From: Mesorhizobium qingshengii
Lineage (GTDB): Bacteria > Pseudomonadota > Alphaproteobacteria > Rhizobiales > Rhizobiaceae
Assembly (NCBI RefSeq): GCF_027563465.1
Contig: NZ_JAPFQA010000011.1
Location: forward strand, 62,001 to 126,000
Length of the DNA: 64,000 nt
Reading direction: 5' to 3'
Shown here: positions 8,754 through 17,546 of the stretch, piece by piece
How the letters are laid out: every line of letters starts with the position of its first letter
How positions within the stretch are numbered: position 1 is the first letter of the stretch
Translations under genes and position numbers: made by a program
The notes under the pieces: generated by a model
Database searches by the model: none
What the model was told of the DNA's origin: nothing
What the model saw: only the letters and a program-made list of their open reading frames with translations

Positions 8754-8760
8754 TCGGTAA

Positions 8761-8788
8761 GGCCAGGCGGCGCCAACGCCGCCTTGCC
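8761..8788. terminator. GC-rich hairpin between convergent genes
   Basis: AGGCGGCG-CCAA-CGCCGCCT (8765-8784) forms an 8-bp stem seven bases after the preceding stop codon, in the spacer before the converging PAP2 gene. There is no long T-run, so intrinsic termination is only possible. Confidence 0.4.
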
Positions 8789-8803
8789 CCGCGGCCAACG
8801 GCG

Positions 8804-9889
8804 TCAGGTGAGCTCGCTCACCGCGGCGCCGGGGTCGGGAAGCGCCACTCCTGCGTCTGCCGTGTTCCGGGTCACATGCGGCAGGGCGAAACGCCCGGTC
8901 AGGTACCAGAGCAACGACACGACAAGGATCGAGAGGTAGCCATCCACGGCATAGTGCCAGCCGGCGTAAACCGAGCCGAACAGGATGAGCGCCGCGAAGG
9001 ACCAGCCGGCCATGGCCCATCGGCGTCCGAAACCGGTCAGGAACAATGCGTTGAGCGTGACGAAGGCGACATGCATGCTCGGCATGGCGGAGATGCCGGT
9101 GCCCAGTTCCGGGCGGCCACTTTCGTAGGCCGCAAGCAGATAGTTGGCATAGGCCTGGACCGGCGTGGCGTGGCCGTTCTGCGCCAGGGCGGCTTGCAGC
9201 CCGGCAAACCGGTCACCGCCGTAGAGCTGGTCGTAGAATATCGGGCCAGCCGACGACAGCAGGGTGGCCAGAACAGTACCGCACAGGATCGTGGTCAGCG
9301 CGAACGCCCATAGATAGCGCAGGCGCCTGGCCGGGCTGTTCCAGAAGGCGACGAAGAGCAAGGTGCCGAACCATTGGACGAGCCAGCCAAACCCATAGCT
9401 GGCAAAAATTATGGCCGAGAGCGGCTCGGAAACGACGCTGTGTGCCCAGGCCCAGGGATCGGTGCCATGCAGCCGGAGATCGAGCCCTGCCAGGGCGCGG
9501 TCCGCATAGAATGGCACGACGTCCGGGATGGCGACCTTCAAGGTGGTGAAGGCGGTGATGCCGAGAAAGAACAAGACGATGACCGGCGCGGCGCCCAGCC
9601 AACGCTGCGTGAGCGTGTCGAGCATGAACCTTATTGGAGCATGCCGGGCAAATATCAGCGCCGCCACGCCAAGGCCAGCCGCCAGCAGCGAGGGCAAGAA
9701 GAACACGAACGGCTCGGCATAGGACTGCGCCAGATGCAGGTAGCGATACGGCTGCAGCCAAAGAGCGGCCACGGCATAGGCCAGACACAGGGCAACCAGC
9801 AGCCAGCCGCCCCTGGTTGCCGCGATGTCAAGGTCAAGAATGGTGGCTGAGCGGCGATTGCCGCCCCGCTGCTCGCCATGCGTACTCAT
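8804..9889 (-). CDS. PAP2-superfamily integral membrane phosphatase/transferase
   Basis: A 361-residue multi-pass inner-membrane protein with about seven to eight hydrophobic segments. The C-terminal third has the PAP2 signature: PSMHVAF with its catalytic His and, some 40 residues on, SVYAGWHYAVDGYLSI with the second His and Asp. The layout resembles inositol-phosphorylceramide-synthase-like or undecaprenyl-phosphate phosphatase-like PAP2 proteins. Inference: acts on a lipid phosphate at the periplasmic face. The gene is single, with an AT-rich 277-bp spacer upstream (9890-10166). Confidence 0.82.
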   Translation of the reverse strand: MSTHGEQRGGNRRSATILDLDIAATRGGWLLVALCLAYAVAALWLQPYRYLHLAQSYAEPFVFFLPSLLAAGLGVAALIFARHAPIRFMLDTLTQRWLGAAPVIVLFFLGITAFTTLKVAIPDVVPFYADRALAGLDLRLHGTDPWAWAHSVVSEPLSAIIFASYGFGWLVQWFGTLLFVAFWNSPARRLRYLWAFALTTILCGTVLATLLSSAGPIFYDQLYGGDRFAGLQAALAQNGHATPVQAYANYLLAAYESGRPELGTGISAMPSMHVAFVTLNALFLTGFGRRWAMAGWSFAALILFGSVYAGWHYAVDGYLSILVVSLLWYLTGRFALPHVTRNTADAGVALPDPGAAVSELT

Positions 9890-10133
9890 CGAAGGACATC
9901 CCGCCAGCTGTCCAGAAGACCGTTATGGGTATTTCACAGGCAATGTATTACTATCTGGTTACACTTGGATTTATGTTAAATTTCTAATATTTTTCGTCGA
10001 CAATATTTAAGTTTACGGCAACGAACCGTTGACGAAGACGTTGCGCGGCCGCGCACCAGCAACATTCGCGGCGGCCGCGGCTTTCAACTGCAGAGGGCTG
10101 CCTTGTCATTGGGCTTCGACCGCTATCGAAAGT

Positions 10134-10160
10134 GGGCCATCGCCTGGACGGCGATGGCCC
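10134..10160 (-). terminator. Hairpin terminator candidate after the SnoaL-like gene
   Basis: GGGCCATCGCC-TGGAC-GGCGATGGCCC is a perfect 11-bp stem just past the stop of the minus-strand gene at 10167. Downstream on the minus strand comes a short ACTTTC only, so it is a strong stem with a weak U tract. Confidence 0.55.
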
Positions 10161-10166
10161 CTCCAA

Positions 10167-10616
10167 TCAGGCGGCCTTGATCAGGCCGAGCTGGGTGAGG
10201 GCGGCAACGCCGTCGTCGAGGCCGATCTCCTCGACGATCCGGCCGTCGACAAGCTTCAGCACGGTGGTGCCGGTGAAGCGCATGGCGCGGCCGCTGGCGG
10301 CTGGCAGCGAGCCGACGAGGAAATCGCTGAATGCCGGGCCGGTATGCGTGCCGCCGCCCTCCCACTGGCCGACGACATGGTCGCCCTCGGCGATGAGGTC
10401 GGCGGTGGCCCAGAAGTTGAGGTCCGGGAAGGCGGCGCGAAAGTCGGTCATGAAGGCCTTGATGTCGTCGCGGCCGCGGCGCGGTTCATGCAGCGAGTAT
10501 TTAAGCAGCATGTCGGGCGCGGCGATGTCGTCGACCACCGACAGGTCGCAGGTTTCACCCCAGAAGTCGGTGAACCATCTGACGACGACGGCCTTGTTGT
10601 CTTCTTGTCTGGTCAT
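10167..10616 (-). CDS. SnoaL-like / ester cyclase family protein
   Basis: A 149-residue protein with the SnoaL-like cone-shaped alpha+beta barrel pattern (NTF2 superfamily): an N-terminal helix KAVVVRWFTDFW, then strands containing DDIAAPDMLLKY, VGQWEGGGTHTG and the late DGRIVEEIGLDDGVAALTQLG. Members include polyketide cyclases and many proteins of unknown role. AGAGGA lies seven bases before the ATG. No biosynthetic neighbours are present, so the substrate is unknown. Confidence 0.82.
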   Translation of the reverse strand: MTRQEDNKAVVVRWFTDFWGETCDLSVVDDIAAPDMLLKYSLHEPRRGRDDIKAFMTDFRAAFPDLNFWATADLIAEGDHVVGQWEGGGTHTGPAFSDFLVGSLPAASGRAMRFTGTTVLKLVDGRIVEEIGLDDGVAALTQLGLIKAA

Positions 10617-10874
10617 TGGGAGGTCCTCTTGTTGTTGTCAGGGAGCGCCGGTTAGCCGGCGACCTCGGGATCACCGGATTTTCCGATGACCCGAGGCAAG
10701 CAGTAGGACGATCCGGCGGCCGCAAAACTCCGGTTCTTGCCGGCCAATCGAAAGGCGAACGGCGAGGGTTGGCAGGGAGGCGGCGGCGGGTCTGCCATCC
10801 GCTCCGACCAAGTAACGCTTTCTTCTCTGGTTTTGCTGCAGATTGCCGCGTGGCGGAGGTAGGCGAAACAGAAG

Positions 10875-12971
10875 ATGACGCGTCAGGACAAGAAAAGTCG
10901 CAATGGAGCGTTCTGGGCAAAGGCGCTGGAACGCGCCCATCTTGGCGTCTGGGACTGGGATCTTCGGACCGGCGACTGCTTCTATTCCGCGACCTGGGCG
11001 CGGATGCTGGGCTATGATGAAAGCGAACTTGCCAACACCAGCGACCTGTGGCTGCAACTGACCCATCCCGATGACCGCGAGCGGGCGCTGGCCAGCGGCG
11101 AACGCCACATTGCCGGACAGACCCAGGCCATCGAGACCGAGCTGCGGCTCCGGCACAAAGCCGGCCACTGGGTGTGGGTGCTCGATCGCGGTGGCATCGT
11201 CGAGCGCGACGCGTCCGGAAAACCCGTCAGGCTGATGGGCGTGCAGACCGACATCTCCAGGCAGAAGGCCACCGAAGCCGAGCTCGAGCAGGTCAATGTG
11301 CGCTTCCGTCTGGCGCTCGCCGCCAGCGGCACCGGCATCTGGCATCACGACCTCGACACCAATAAAAGCTACTGGGACCAGCGCACGCGCGACATCTTCG
11401 GGCTGGTCACCGATACCGACGAGGTGACCGACGACCTCTGGCATACTTTCCTGCATCCCGAGGACAAGGCGGTGACCGAGCAGGCGCATCTGGCGCCGAT
11501 CGGCACGCAGGACGTCGTCGCCGTGCAATACCGCATCATCAGGCGCGACGGCGAGATACGCCATGTCGAATCGCTGGTGCGGTTCATCGCCGACGCGCAG
11601 TCGGCGGGTCAGATCCTCGGCACCGTGCGCGACATCACCGAGGAAAAACTGCGCGAGATGGAGCTTGCCTATGCGGCCCGTCACGATGCGCTGACCGGCC
11701 TGTGGAACCGCTCCGCCTTCGATCGGCTGCTCGCCGACCATATCGCGGCGGGCGCGCCGCTGGCGGTGTTCTATGTCGATCTCGACTACTTCAAGGCGCT
11801 CAACGACTTTGCCGGCCACGCCGCCGGTGACCTGGCCCTGAAGAGCGTTGCCGCCGGCATCCGCGCCTGCCTGCCGCGAGCGGCGCACGCGGCACGTCTG
11901 GGCGGCGACGAATTCGCGCTGCTGGTGCCGCATTGCGATGCCTCGCAGGCCGAGCGGATCGCAACCGCCGTGCTCGGCGCTGTGCGTGAGGCCGACCTCG
12001 GCACGGCCGCGTCGGCGCGCAAGCTGGCGGCCTCGATCGGCGTCGCCTTCATCGACGACGCCACCACCACGGTCGCCGACGCACTGGCTTGCGCCGACGA
12101 CGCCTGCTATGCGGCCAAGGCCGCGGGGCGCAATCGTTTCGCGGTGTTCTCCGCGGCGGTGGAATCGGGGTCCGGCGGGCTCAACGCGGCGCGCGTCGCC
12201 GCCGACACGGTCGACGCCATGGAAGACGGACGGCTGAACCTGTTCGGCCAGGAAATCCATCTGCTCGGCAAGCCCTGGCAGGAGAGCCGCCATGTCGAAG
12301 TGCTGGCCAGACTCACCGGGCGCAACGGGCGGCTGGTGCCGCCAGGCGAGTTCATTCCAGTTGCCGAGCGGTTCGGCATCGCCTCCAGGCTCGACCGCTG
12401 GATCATCCGCACCGTGCTGTCGCGGCATGGCGCGGCCCTGCGCTCGGGCGCGCTGACGCTCGGCTTCAACCTGTCGGCGCAGACGCTGAGCGATCCGCAG
12501 CTCTGGGAGTTCGTCGACAGCGTCATCGACGAGACCGGCGCGCCGCATTCGGGCATCGGCTTCGAGATCACCGAGACCGCCGCCGTCACCAATTTCGACG
12601 CCGCCGAGCGGTTCGTGCGCAAGGCGCGCGAGCGCCGCTGCCGGGTCAGCCTCGACGATTTCGGCGCCGGCATGAGTTCGTTCGAATATCTCCGGCGCTT
12701 CCCTGTCGACACGATCAAGATCGATGGCTCCTTCATCGAGCACGTCACGGAAAGTCGCTTCGACCGTGAGATCGTGCTGGCCATCACCAGCATCGCCCGC
12801 AGCCTCGGCTGCGATGTGGTGGGGGAGAAGATCGAACGGCACGACACACTGACGATGCTCAGCGACATGGGCGTCGCCTTCGGCCAGGGGTTCCTGCTGC
12901 ACCGGCCGGAGCCGCTGGAGCAGATTGTCGCGCGCGCGACAGGGGTGGCGACGGCCCGCAAGGCCTCGTGA
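10875..12971 (+). CDS. PAS-PAS-GGDEF-EAL cyclic-di-GMP enzyme
   Basis: A 698-residue cytoplasmic signalling protein for synthesis and/or breakdown of c-di-GMP. Two PAS/PAC modules (about 15-130 and 140-260, each ending in a VQTDISRQK or VRDITEEK type linker) precede a GGDEF domain with intact GGDEF near residue 344. The C-terminal EAL domain reads EVL near 474. Its other catalytic positions are recognisable: FNLSAQ, FEITET, DDFGAG near 592, IKIDGSF, GEKIE and QGFLL. Both activities could therefore be present. No transmembrane segment is visible. The stimulus sensed by the PAS domains is unknown. Confidence 0.93.
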   Translation: MTRQDKKSRNGAFWAKALERAHLGVWDWDLRTGDCFYSATWARMLGYDESELANTSDLWLQLTHPDDRERALASGERHIAGQTQAIETELRLRHKAGHWVWVLDRGGIVERDASGKPVRLMGVQTDISRQKATEAELEQVNVRFRLALAASGTGIWHHDLDTNKSYWDQRTRDIFGLVTDTDEVTDDLWHTFLHPEDKAVTEQAHLAPIGTQDVVAVQYRIIRRDGEIRHVESLVRFIADAQSAGQILGTVRDITEEKLREMELAYAARHDALTGLWNRSAFDRLLADHIAAGAPLAVFYVDLDYFKALNDFAGHAAGDLALKSVAAGIRACLPRAAHAARLGGDEFALLVPHCDASQAERIATAVLGAVREADLGTAASARKLAASIGVAFIDDATTTVADALACADDACYAAKAAGRNRFAVFSAAVESGSGGLNAARVAADTVDAMEDGRLNLFGQEIHLLGKPWQESRHVEVLARLTGRNGRLVPPGEFIPVAERFGIASRLDRWIIRTVLSRHGAALRSGALTLGFNLSAQTLSDPQLWEFVDSVIDETGAPHSGIGFEITETAAVTNFDAAERFVRKARERRCRVSLDDFGAGMSSFEYLRRFPVDTIKIDGSFIEHVTESRFDREIVLAITSIARSLGCDVVGEKIERHDTLTMLSDMGVAFGQGFLLHRPEPLEQIVARATGVATARKAS

Positions 12972-12993
12972 ATCACACTGTGTCACGTTTCAG

Positions 12994-13012
12994 GTGAGGC
13001 TGGGCCTCACCC
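12994..13012. terminator. Hairpin between convergent genes
   Basis: GGTGAGGC-TGG-GCCTCACC forms a perfect 8-bp stem between the end of the GGDEF-EAL gene (12971) and the converging small gene ending at 13022. There is no U tract on either side, so a bidirectional terminator role is only suggested by position. Confidence 0.4.
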
Positions 13013-13021
13013 GAACGCGTC

Positions 13022-13216
13022 TTAGCCGGCTTGCCGTGTCGTCGATTGCGGAAACTCCAGCACCCCGGCCTTGGGTCGCTTGTGCAGGGCTTCCGTCACC
13101 GTTTCGATCAACAGATCGAGGGTGTCGCATGCCGCGCGGCTCGTTTCGTCATCGCCGCGCAGATAGTAATAGGCTCGTTCGAGGTGGACACAGGCTGCTG
13201 AAAAATCGCTGGTCAA
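13022..13216 (-). CDS. Small hypothetical protein, TTG start
   Basis: A 64-residue, probably all-helical protein (CVHLERAYYYLRGDDETSRA, then CDTLDLLIETVTEALHKRP). It starts with TTG behind GGAGG at a five-base spacing, which supports it being real. No family is recognised. It converges with the GGDEF-EAL gene. Confidence 0.6.
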   Translation of the reverse strand: MTSDFSAACVHLERAYYYLRGDDETSRAACDTLDLLIETVTEALHKRPKAGVLEFPQSTTRQAG

Positions 13217-13620
13217 GGGTCCCTCCGTGATCCCGCCCTAATATAGGTTGCCGGATCGGGCGGAACGCGAGGTAAATATCCACAGGCGGCTTTTAATCAA
13301 ATGCCGCCAATCTTGCGCGGCCGTGGAACTGCCAGTCCCCTCCACAAGGGGAGAGATTGCCGGTTTCAGGGCCGCGCAGAACACGCCGCGCGCCGGCTGC
13401 CTGCGCAAGCGCTCACCGGCCAACCGGGTCAGGACGACGGCGCAGAACACCGGCAGCGCCAGCAGCTTTGCCAGCACGCCCGAGTGCGGCACTTCCGCCG
13501 GTGCGGCGCTCGGTCACCGTGGTCATGATCGCATCGCAGCCTTCGATGTCACTTGAGGAACGATCGAAATCGGGGCACGTTGCGGAGAGATTGTCTCCCG
13601 CCACCTTCAGGAGTTCTTGC
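13217..13620. other. Intergenic region with a repeat fragment
   Basis: 404 bp with no convincing gene. It includes a fragment of the C-rich palindromic family (CCCCTCCACAAGGGGAGAG near 13338-13356) and the ribosome binding site of the cytochrome gene (AGGAG, 13609-13613). Confidence 0.6.
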
Positions 13621-14196
13621 ATGTCGCTATCTGGTACTGCAACCCGCTACGGAAGCCTCGCCCAGGCGCTTCACTGGCTGACGGCGCTGCTCGTGCTCAT
13701 CGCCTTCCTGGTCTCGGAAGGTGGCCCTGCCACGCGCGTCTATTCAGCCGACAACGCCTCGACGCTGCTGCTTCACGAGTCGCTCGGCTTCGCTGTTTTC
13801 TGGCTGCTGGTCATCCGCCTGATCTGGCGTCTGTTTGACCGCATTCCGGACGCTCCTCCCATGCCCGGGTGGATGGACATCGCCTCGAGGGCAACACACT
13901 GGGCGCTCTATGCGCTCCTGTTCGCGGTTCCGGCGACCGCCATGCTCGGCGCATGGTTTGGCGGCCACCCGGTGACGGTCTACGGCCTGGGGGCGATCGG
14001 TCCGTTCTCCGGCACATGGGGCACGTCGCTGGCGGAGATCCATGGCACGCTTGGCGACATCATCCTGTGGCTTGCAGGCCTGCACGCCGCGGCTGCCATC
14101 TACCACCATGTCATCCTTCGCGATCGCGTGCTGAGCCAGATGGTGCCAGGCCTGCCCAATCCGTCGTCCGGGCTGGGGCGGCAAGCGCGGCCCTGA
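13621..14196 (+). CDS. Cytochrome b561
   Basis: A 191-residue four-helix inner-membrane di-haem cytochrome of the bacterial b561 (CybB) family, passing electrons between the quinone pool and periplasmic partners or superoxide. Typical features are the N-terminal YGSLAQALHWLTALLV (first haem His), LLHESLGFAVFWLLVIRLIWRL, ATHWALYALLFAVPATAMLG and the late AEIHGTLGDIILWLAGLHAAAAIYHH. AGGAG lies seven bases before the ATG. No YceI-like partner gene is adjacent. Confidence 0.93.
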   Translation: MSLSGTATRYGSLAQALHWLTALLVLIAFLVSEGGPATRVYSADNASTLLLHESLGFAVFWLLVIRLIWRLFDRIPDAPPMPGWMDIASRATHWALYALLFAVPATAMLGAWFGGHPVTVYGLGAIGPFSGTWGTSLAEIHGTLGDIILWLAGLHAAAAIYHHVILRDRVLSQMVPGLPNPSSGLGRQARP

Positions 14197-14264
14197 TGCC
14201 TGTCCCAGAATGTCGAGAGGTGCCGGAACGGGATGTTCCAGCACCTCCATCTCTTCGTCCTGAC

Positions 14265-14307
14265 GCAATTCCGGATGGAAAACCGCCCACACTTTTCCCG
14301 GGATTGC
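14265..14307. repeat. GCAATTCC/GGATTGC palindromic repeat, copy 1
   Basis: A 43-bp unit starting GCAATTCCGGATGGAAAA and ending CTTTTCCCGGGATTGC. It is nearly the same as 58107-58149 and related to 44652-44719. The ends are inverted repeats of each other and a second stem (GGAAAA/TTTTCC) lies inside. It abuts the stop codon of the methyltransferase gene at 14309 and may shape that transcript's 3' end. Confidence 0.65.
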
Positions 14308-14308
14308 C

Positions 14309-15121
14309 CTAGGCGACAGCCACGATTACGTGGGCCTGAATCCTGGCGGCAACCTCGCCGCTGCCATGTCTGTCCGCAATCGCGGAGGCGGCATAGTCGG
14401 TTGCGGCTTCCAGCTTTCCCGCGTCCCTGGCCTCGATTTCGCTTCGAAGAACAGTTCCCTGGCAGTAAGCAACGGCCGGAAGGCGCGGCGAGGATGCACG
14501 GCTTTGTTCGGCTCTCGTCTCGATCACCACACGGGAAAAACCCGCGTCTTCCAGCTCGCCGCGGATCAGGGCCGTATCGTGGTAGCCATGCGGCGTGCGT
14601 GCCAGAAAGCGCGGCGGATCGTTCGGAAAAATCCTTGCGAGAGCATTCGTCACATCGTCGGCAAAGACATTCTCCTCGATGCGGTCCCACACGTTGAACA
14701 AGAAATGTCCTCCGGGCTTCAGGACTCGCCTTGCCTCGCGGTAGGCGGATGTGCGGTTGGGAAAGAACATCGCGCCGAACTGACAACAAACGAGATCGAA
14801 GGCCGCATTTTCAAACGGCAGCGCCATGGCATCAGCCTGGCGCCATGTGATGCGGCTGTCGGGAGCTTGTCGCGAAGCGGCGTAGTCGAGCATCGGCTGG
14901 TTGAGGTCGGTTACGACATAGCTTGCGCCAGGGGACAGTCTTGGCGCCAGCGCACGGGTGACAACCCCGGTGCCCGCGGCGATTTCCAGAACGGCGCGGG
15001 GCGACAAGGACGCTGCTCGTTGTGCAAGATCAGCGGCGAACGGCTCGAAAATCAACGGCACCATGTAGCGGTCGTAGTTTTCCGGAATCGAGCCGGCAAA
15101 CACCTTGTCCGTTTCCAACAT
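14309..15121 (-). CDS. Class I SAM-dependent methyltransferase
   Basis: A 270-residue methyltransferase with a Rossmann-type core. Motif I is VLEIAAGTGVVTRALA near residues 45-60, the acidic residue after strand 2 is in VVTDLNQPML, and post-motif elements are FDLVCCQFGAMFFPN and RVLKPGGHFLFNVWD. This is the UbiE/methyltransferase-11 type acting on an unknown small molecule. GGGAG lies seven bases before the ATG. No neighbour reveals the substrate. Confidence 0.88.
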   Translation of the reverse strand: MLETDKVFAGSIPENYDRYMVPLIFEPFAADLAQRAASLSPRAVLEIAAGTGVVTRALAPRLSPGASYVVTDLNQPMLDYAASRQAPDSRITWRQADAMALPFENAAFDLVCCQFGAMFFPNRTSAYREARRVLKPGGHFLFNVWDRIEENVFADDVTNALARIFPNDPPRFLARTPHGYHDTALIRGELEDAGFSRVVIETRAEQSRASSPRLPAVAYCQGTVLRSEIEARDAGKLEAATDYAASAIADRHGSGEVAARIQAHVIVAVA

Positions 15122-15325
15122 TGCTATCTCCCGCCGTCAATTCGATGGCTCGCGAGACTAGCATACAGTCGTCTGCCTTGGGTCGCTTTCGGCCGAGACG
15201 CATCCAACAACATATGCGGCCATGCCGGCGGCAGCTCAGCGAAGGCGTCCTGGAGACGCATGCCCACGCGTCGATCGCCGGTTTTCGGAAAAGACATCAT
15301 GCTTGAACAGACAGAGAGCAGGGGC

Positions 15326-16225
15326 TCACGACAAAGGCCGTTCCCCCGCATCGAGCAGCCATTGCCGCACGGCCTGCGTCGGCTCGGGATGGCGCTGCTT
15401 TCTTGGTACCACGACGTGGAAATCCTGCGTGCCGCGCATCTCGCCTTTGACCGGCTGGACCAGCCGGCCGGCAGCCAGATCGGCGGCGACGAGAAAGCGG
15501 CTGGCCAGCGCGATGCCCTGGCCGGCGATGGCGGCGTCGATGGCCAGGCTCGTCTGGTTGAAGCGCATGCGCTTGAGTTCGGTCGTCATCTTCAGGCCGA
15601 CCGCCTTCTCCATGAATTCCGGCCACAGATTGTGCGCGTCGTGGAGCAGGACATGATGCTGGATTTCGGCCGCCGCGATCTCGACGGCGCCGTGCGGCAG
15701 CAGGGCCGGGCTGCAGACGGCGATGATCTGCTGCGCGAACAACAGGTCGACGATCAGGCCGGCGCCGAAGGGCGGGCGGCCTTGCCGCACCGCGATGTCG
15801 ACGCCATCGGCCTGAAAACTCGACAGGCTTTCGCTGGCCAGGACACGCAGGTCGACCAGCGGATTGTGCGCCATGAAGTCCTGCAGCCTGGGGATCAGCC
15901 ATTTGGTGGCGAAGCTCGGCGTCACGCTGATCGTCAGCCGCGCCGGCTCTGGGCGCAACAGCAGCGTCGCCTCCGAGATAAGGTCGAAGGCGCGGCGGAT
16001 GTTGGGCACATAGGCGCGGCCCTCGTCGGTCAGCGCCAGACCGCGCGGCAGCCGCTCGAACAGTTTCGTGCCGAGATCGGCCTCCAGCCCGCGAATATGC
16101 TGGGCCACGGCACCTTGCGTCACGTTCAATTCCTCGGCGGCGATGCGGAAGTTGAGATGGCGCGCCGAGGCCTCGAAGGCGCGCAGCGCATTCAGTGGCG
16201 GCAGGCTCAGGAAGGCTTCGGGCAT
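15326..16225 (-). CDS. LysR-family regulator, GcvA-like subgroup
   Basis: A 299-residue LysR regulator. The N-terminal winged helix (LNALRAFEASARHLNFRIAA, then VTQGAVAQHIRGLEADLGTKLFERLPRG) is typical of the GcvA-like group, and the rest is the periplasmic-binding-type effector domain. It is divergent from the SDR gene at 16354, which it probably controls. Inverted TTTTTCTACAC (16233-16243) and GTGTAGAAAAA (16358-16368) sit next to the two start codons and may be coincidence or binding sites. Confidence 0.9.
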   Translation of the reverse strand: MPEAFLSLPPLNALRAFEASARHLNFRIAAEELNVTQGAVAQHIRGLEADLGTKLFERLPRGLALTDEGRAYVPNIRRAFDLISEATLLLRPEPARLTISVTPSFATKWLIPRLQDFMAHNPLVDLRVLASESLSSFQADGVDIAVRQGRPPFGAGLIVDLLFAQQIIAVCSPALLPHGAVEIAAAEIQHHVLLHDAHNLWPEFMEKAVGLKMTTELKRMRFNQTSLAIDAAIAGQGIALASRFLVAADLAAGRLVQPVKGEMRGTQDFHVVVPRKQRHPEPTQAVRQWLLDAGERPLS

Positions 16226-16353
16226 ACAGGAGTTTTTCTACACGCTGATTTCAGGCATTCTGGTTCGAACCGGGCGAGAAAACCAACTATATCACTGCTC
16301 GGATCCTGAAAACACTGCTTGCAGAGCCCTGCCAACCCCGAGAGGAAAATCCA

Positions 16354-17058
16354 ATGAGTGTAGAAAAAGTGGCTGTTGTCGTGGCTGGCGGCAGCGGCAT
16401 GGGTGCGGCGGCGGCGAAGCGCCTGGCGGCGGACGGCTTCAAGATTGCCATCCTGTCCTCGTCCGGCAAGGGCGAGGCGCTGGCCAAGGAACTGGGTGGG
16501 CTCGGCGTCACCGGCTCCAACCAGTCGAACGACGATCTGCAGCGCCTCGTCGACCTGACGCTCGAGCGCCATGGCCGCATCGACGTGCTGGTCAACAGCG
16601 GCGGCCACGGGCCGCGCGCACCGATCCTCGAAATATCAGACGAGCAATGGCACACCGGCATGGACGTCTATCTGATGAACGTCATCCGGCCGGTGCGCAT
16701 CGTGGCACCCCACATGGTCAAGCAGAAGGCTGGCGCCATCATCAACATCTCGACGGCCTGGGTGGTCGAGCCGAGCCCGATGTTCCCGACCTCGGCGGTG
16801 TTCCGTGCCGGGCTTGCCGCCTACACCAAGATCTTCGCCAACACCTATGCCGCCGACAATGTGCGCATGAACAACGTGCTGCCCGGCTGGATCGATAGCC
16901 TGCCCGCCACCGAGGAGCGCCGCGACAGCGTGCCGATGCAGCGCTATGGCACGAGCGAGGAGATCGCCGCGACGATTGCTTTCCTGGCTTCGGAGGGTGC
17001 GGGCTATATCACCGGCCAGAACATCCGCGTGGATGGGGGTGTCATCAGGGCGCTGTGA
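16354..17058 (+). CDS. SDR-family protein lacking the YxxxK catalytic pair
   Basis: A 234-residue short-chain dehydrogenase/reductase fold. The glycine-rich nucleotide motif is AGGSGMG at 11-17, NSGG replaces the usual NNAG at 81-84, and STAW (Ser133) stands at the catalytic serine. Where YxxxK is expected the sequence reads FRAGL (150-154), so Tyr and Lys are both missing. The C-terminal GQNIRVDGGV is normal. AGAGG lies upstream of the ATG. It may be a non-classical SDR or a binding protein rather than an ordinary oxidoreductase. Divergent from a LysR gene. Confidence 0.85.
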   Translation: MSVEKVAVVVAGGSGMGAAAAKRLAADGFKIAILSSSGKGEALAKELGGLGVTGSNQSNDDLQRLVDLTLERHGRIDVLVNSGGHGPRAPILEISDEQWHTGMDVYLMNVIRPVRIVAPHMVKQKAGAIINISTAWVVEPSPMFPTSAVFRAGLAAYTKIFANTYAADNVRMNNVLPGWIDSLPATEERRDSVPMQRYGTSEEIAATIAFLASEGAGYITGQNIRVDGGVIRAL

Positions 17059-17147
17059 GCCTGGGTTCCTCTCCCCCGTTGATCGGCTACGGGATGCACA
17101 CATCTTCTGTGATTGGCGTGACTGATCGGCCCGAGGCTTGATTGCCA

Positions 17148-17315
17148 CGTGGTTCCCCCAATCCGTCGCTGCTTCGCAGCGCCACCTTTCCCCCCTCCGG
17201 AGGTAAAGGAAGGGAGCTTTGCTGGACGAGCGTTGACGGCAAAAAGCCTGGCGCCTTTCCTCTACCCCGTCGATCGGGGGAGAGGTGGCTCGGCGAAGCC
17301 GAGACGGAGTGGGGG
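17148..17315. repeat. Intergenic palindromic repeat, related to 49180-49345
   Basis: The 488-bp gap 17059-17546 has no gene. It contains a repeat with several short palindromes (CCCCTCCGGAGG, CCCCGTCGATCGGGG, CTCGGCGAAGCCGAG). The block 17276-17315 is nearly identical, in inverse orientation, to 49281-49319. Confidence 0.7.
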
Positions 17316-17546
17316 TCGACCGATCAGCGCAGCATAAGACAATGCATGCGCCAAGCTGCCATGCACGCTATCGCCAAAGACCAACTGCTTGGAAGTGTGT
17401 GCCGTAGACGCAAGCGGGGGCGAGGAAACCGGTTTGTGGGAGGCGCCGCCACTCTCGCGGCCCATGTGCAATTCTTTCAAGCATTTCTTGAAATGGGGAC
17501 CGGCCGTTTCATGATTTGATGACGCCTGCCAATTGGGGAGGCGTCA

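Noticed and set aside
10671..12986. A 771-codon minus-strand open frame opposite the GGDEF-EAL gene
   Set aside because: The plus strand encodes recognisable PAS, GGDEF and EAL domains throughout; the minus frame has no motif and results from high third-position GC.
14330..16309. A 659-codon plus-strand open frame across two minus-strand genes and their spacer
   Set aside because: It runs antisense to a clear methyltransferase and a clear LysR regulator and has no domain of its own.
16233..16368. Inverted TTTTTCTACAC/GTGTAGAAAAA beside the two divergent starts as a LysR site
   Set aside because: The arms are 114 bp apart and one lies inside the SDR coding sequence; it could be chance, so it is only mentioned under the LysR gene.
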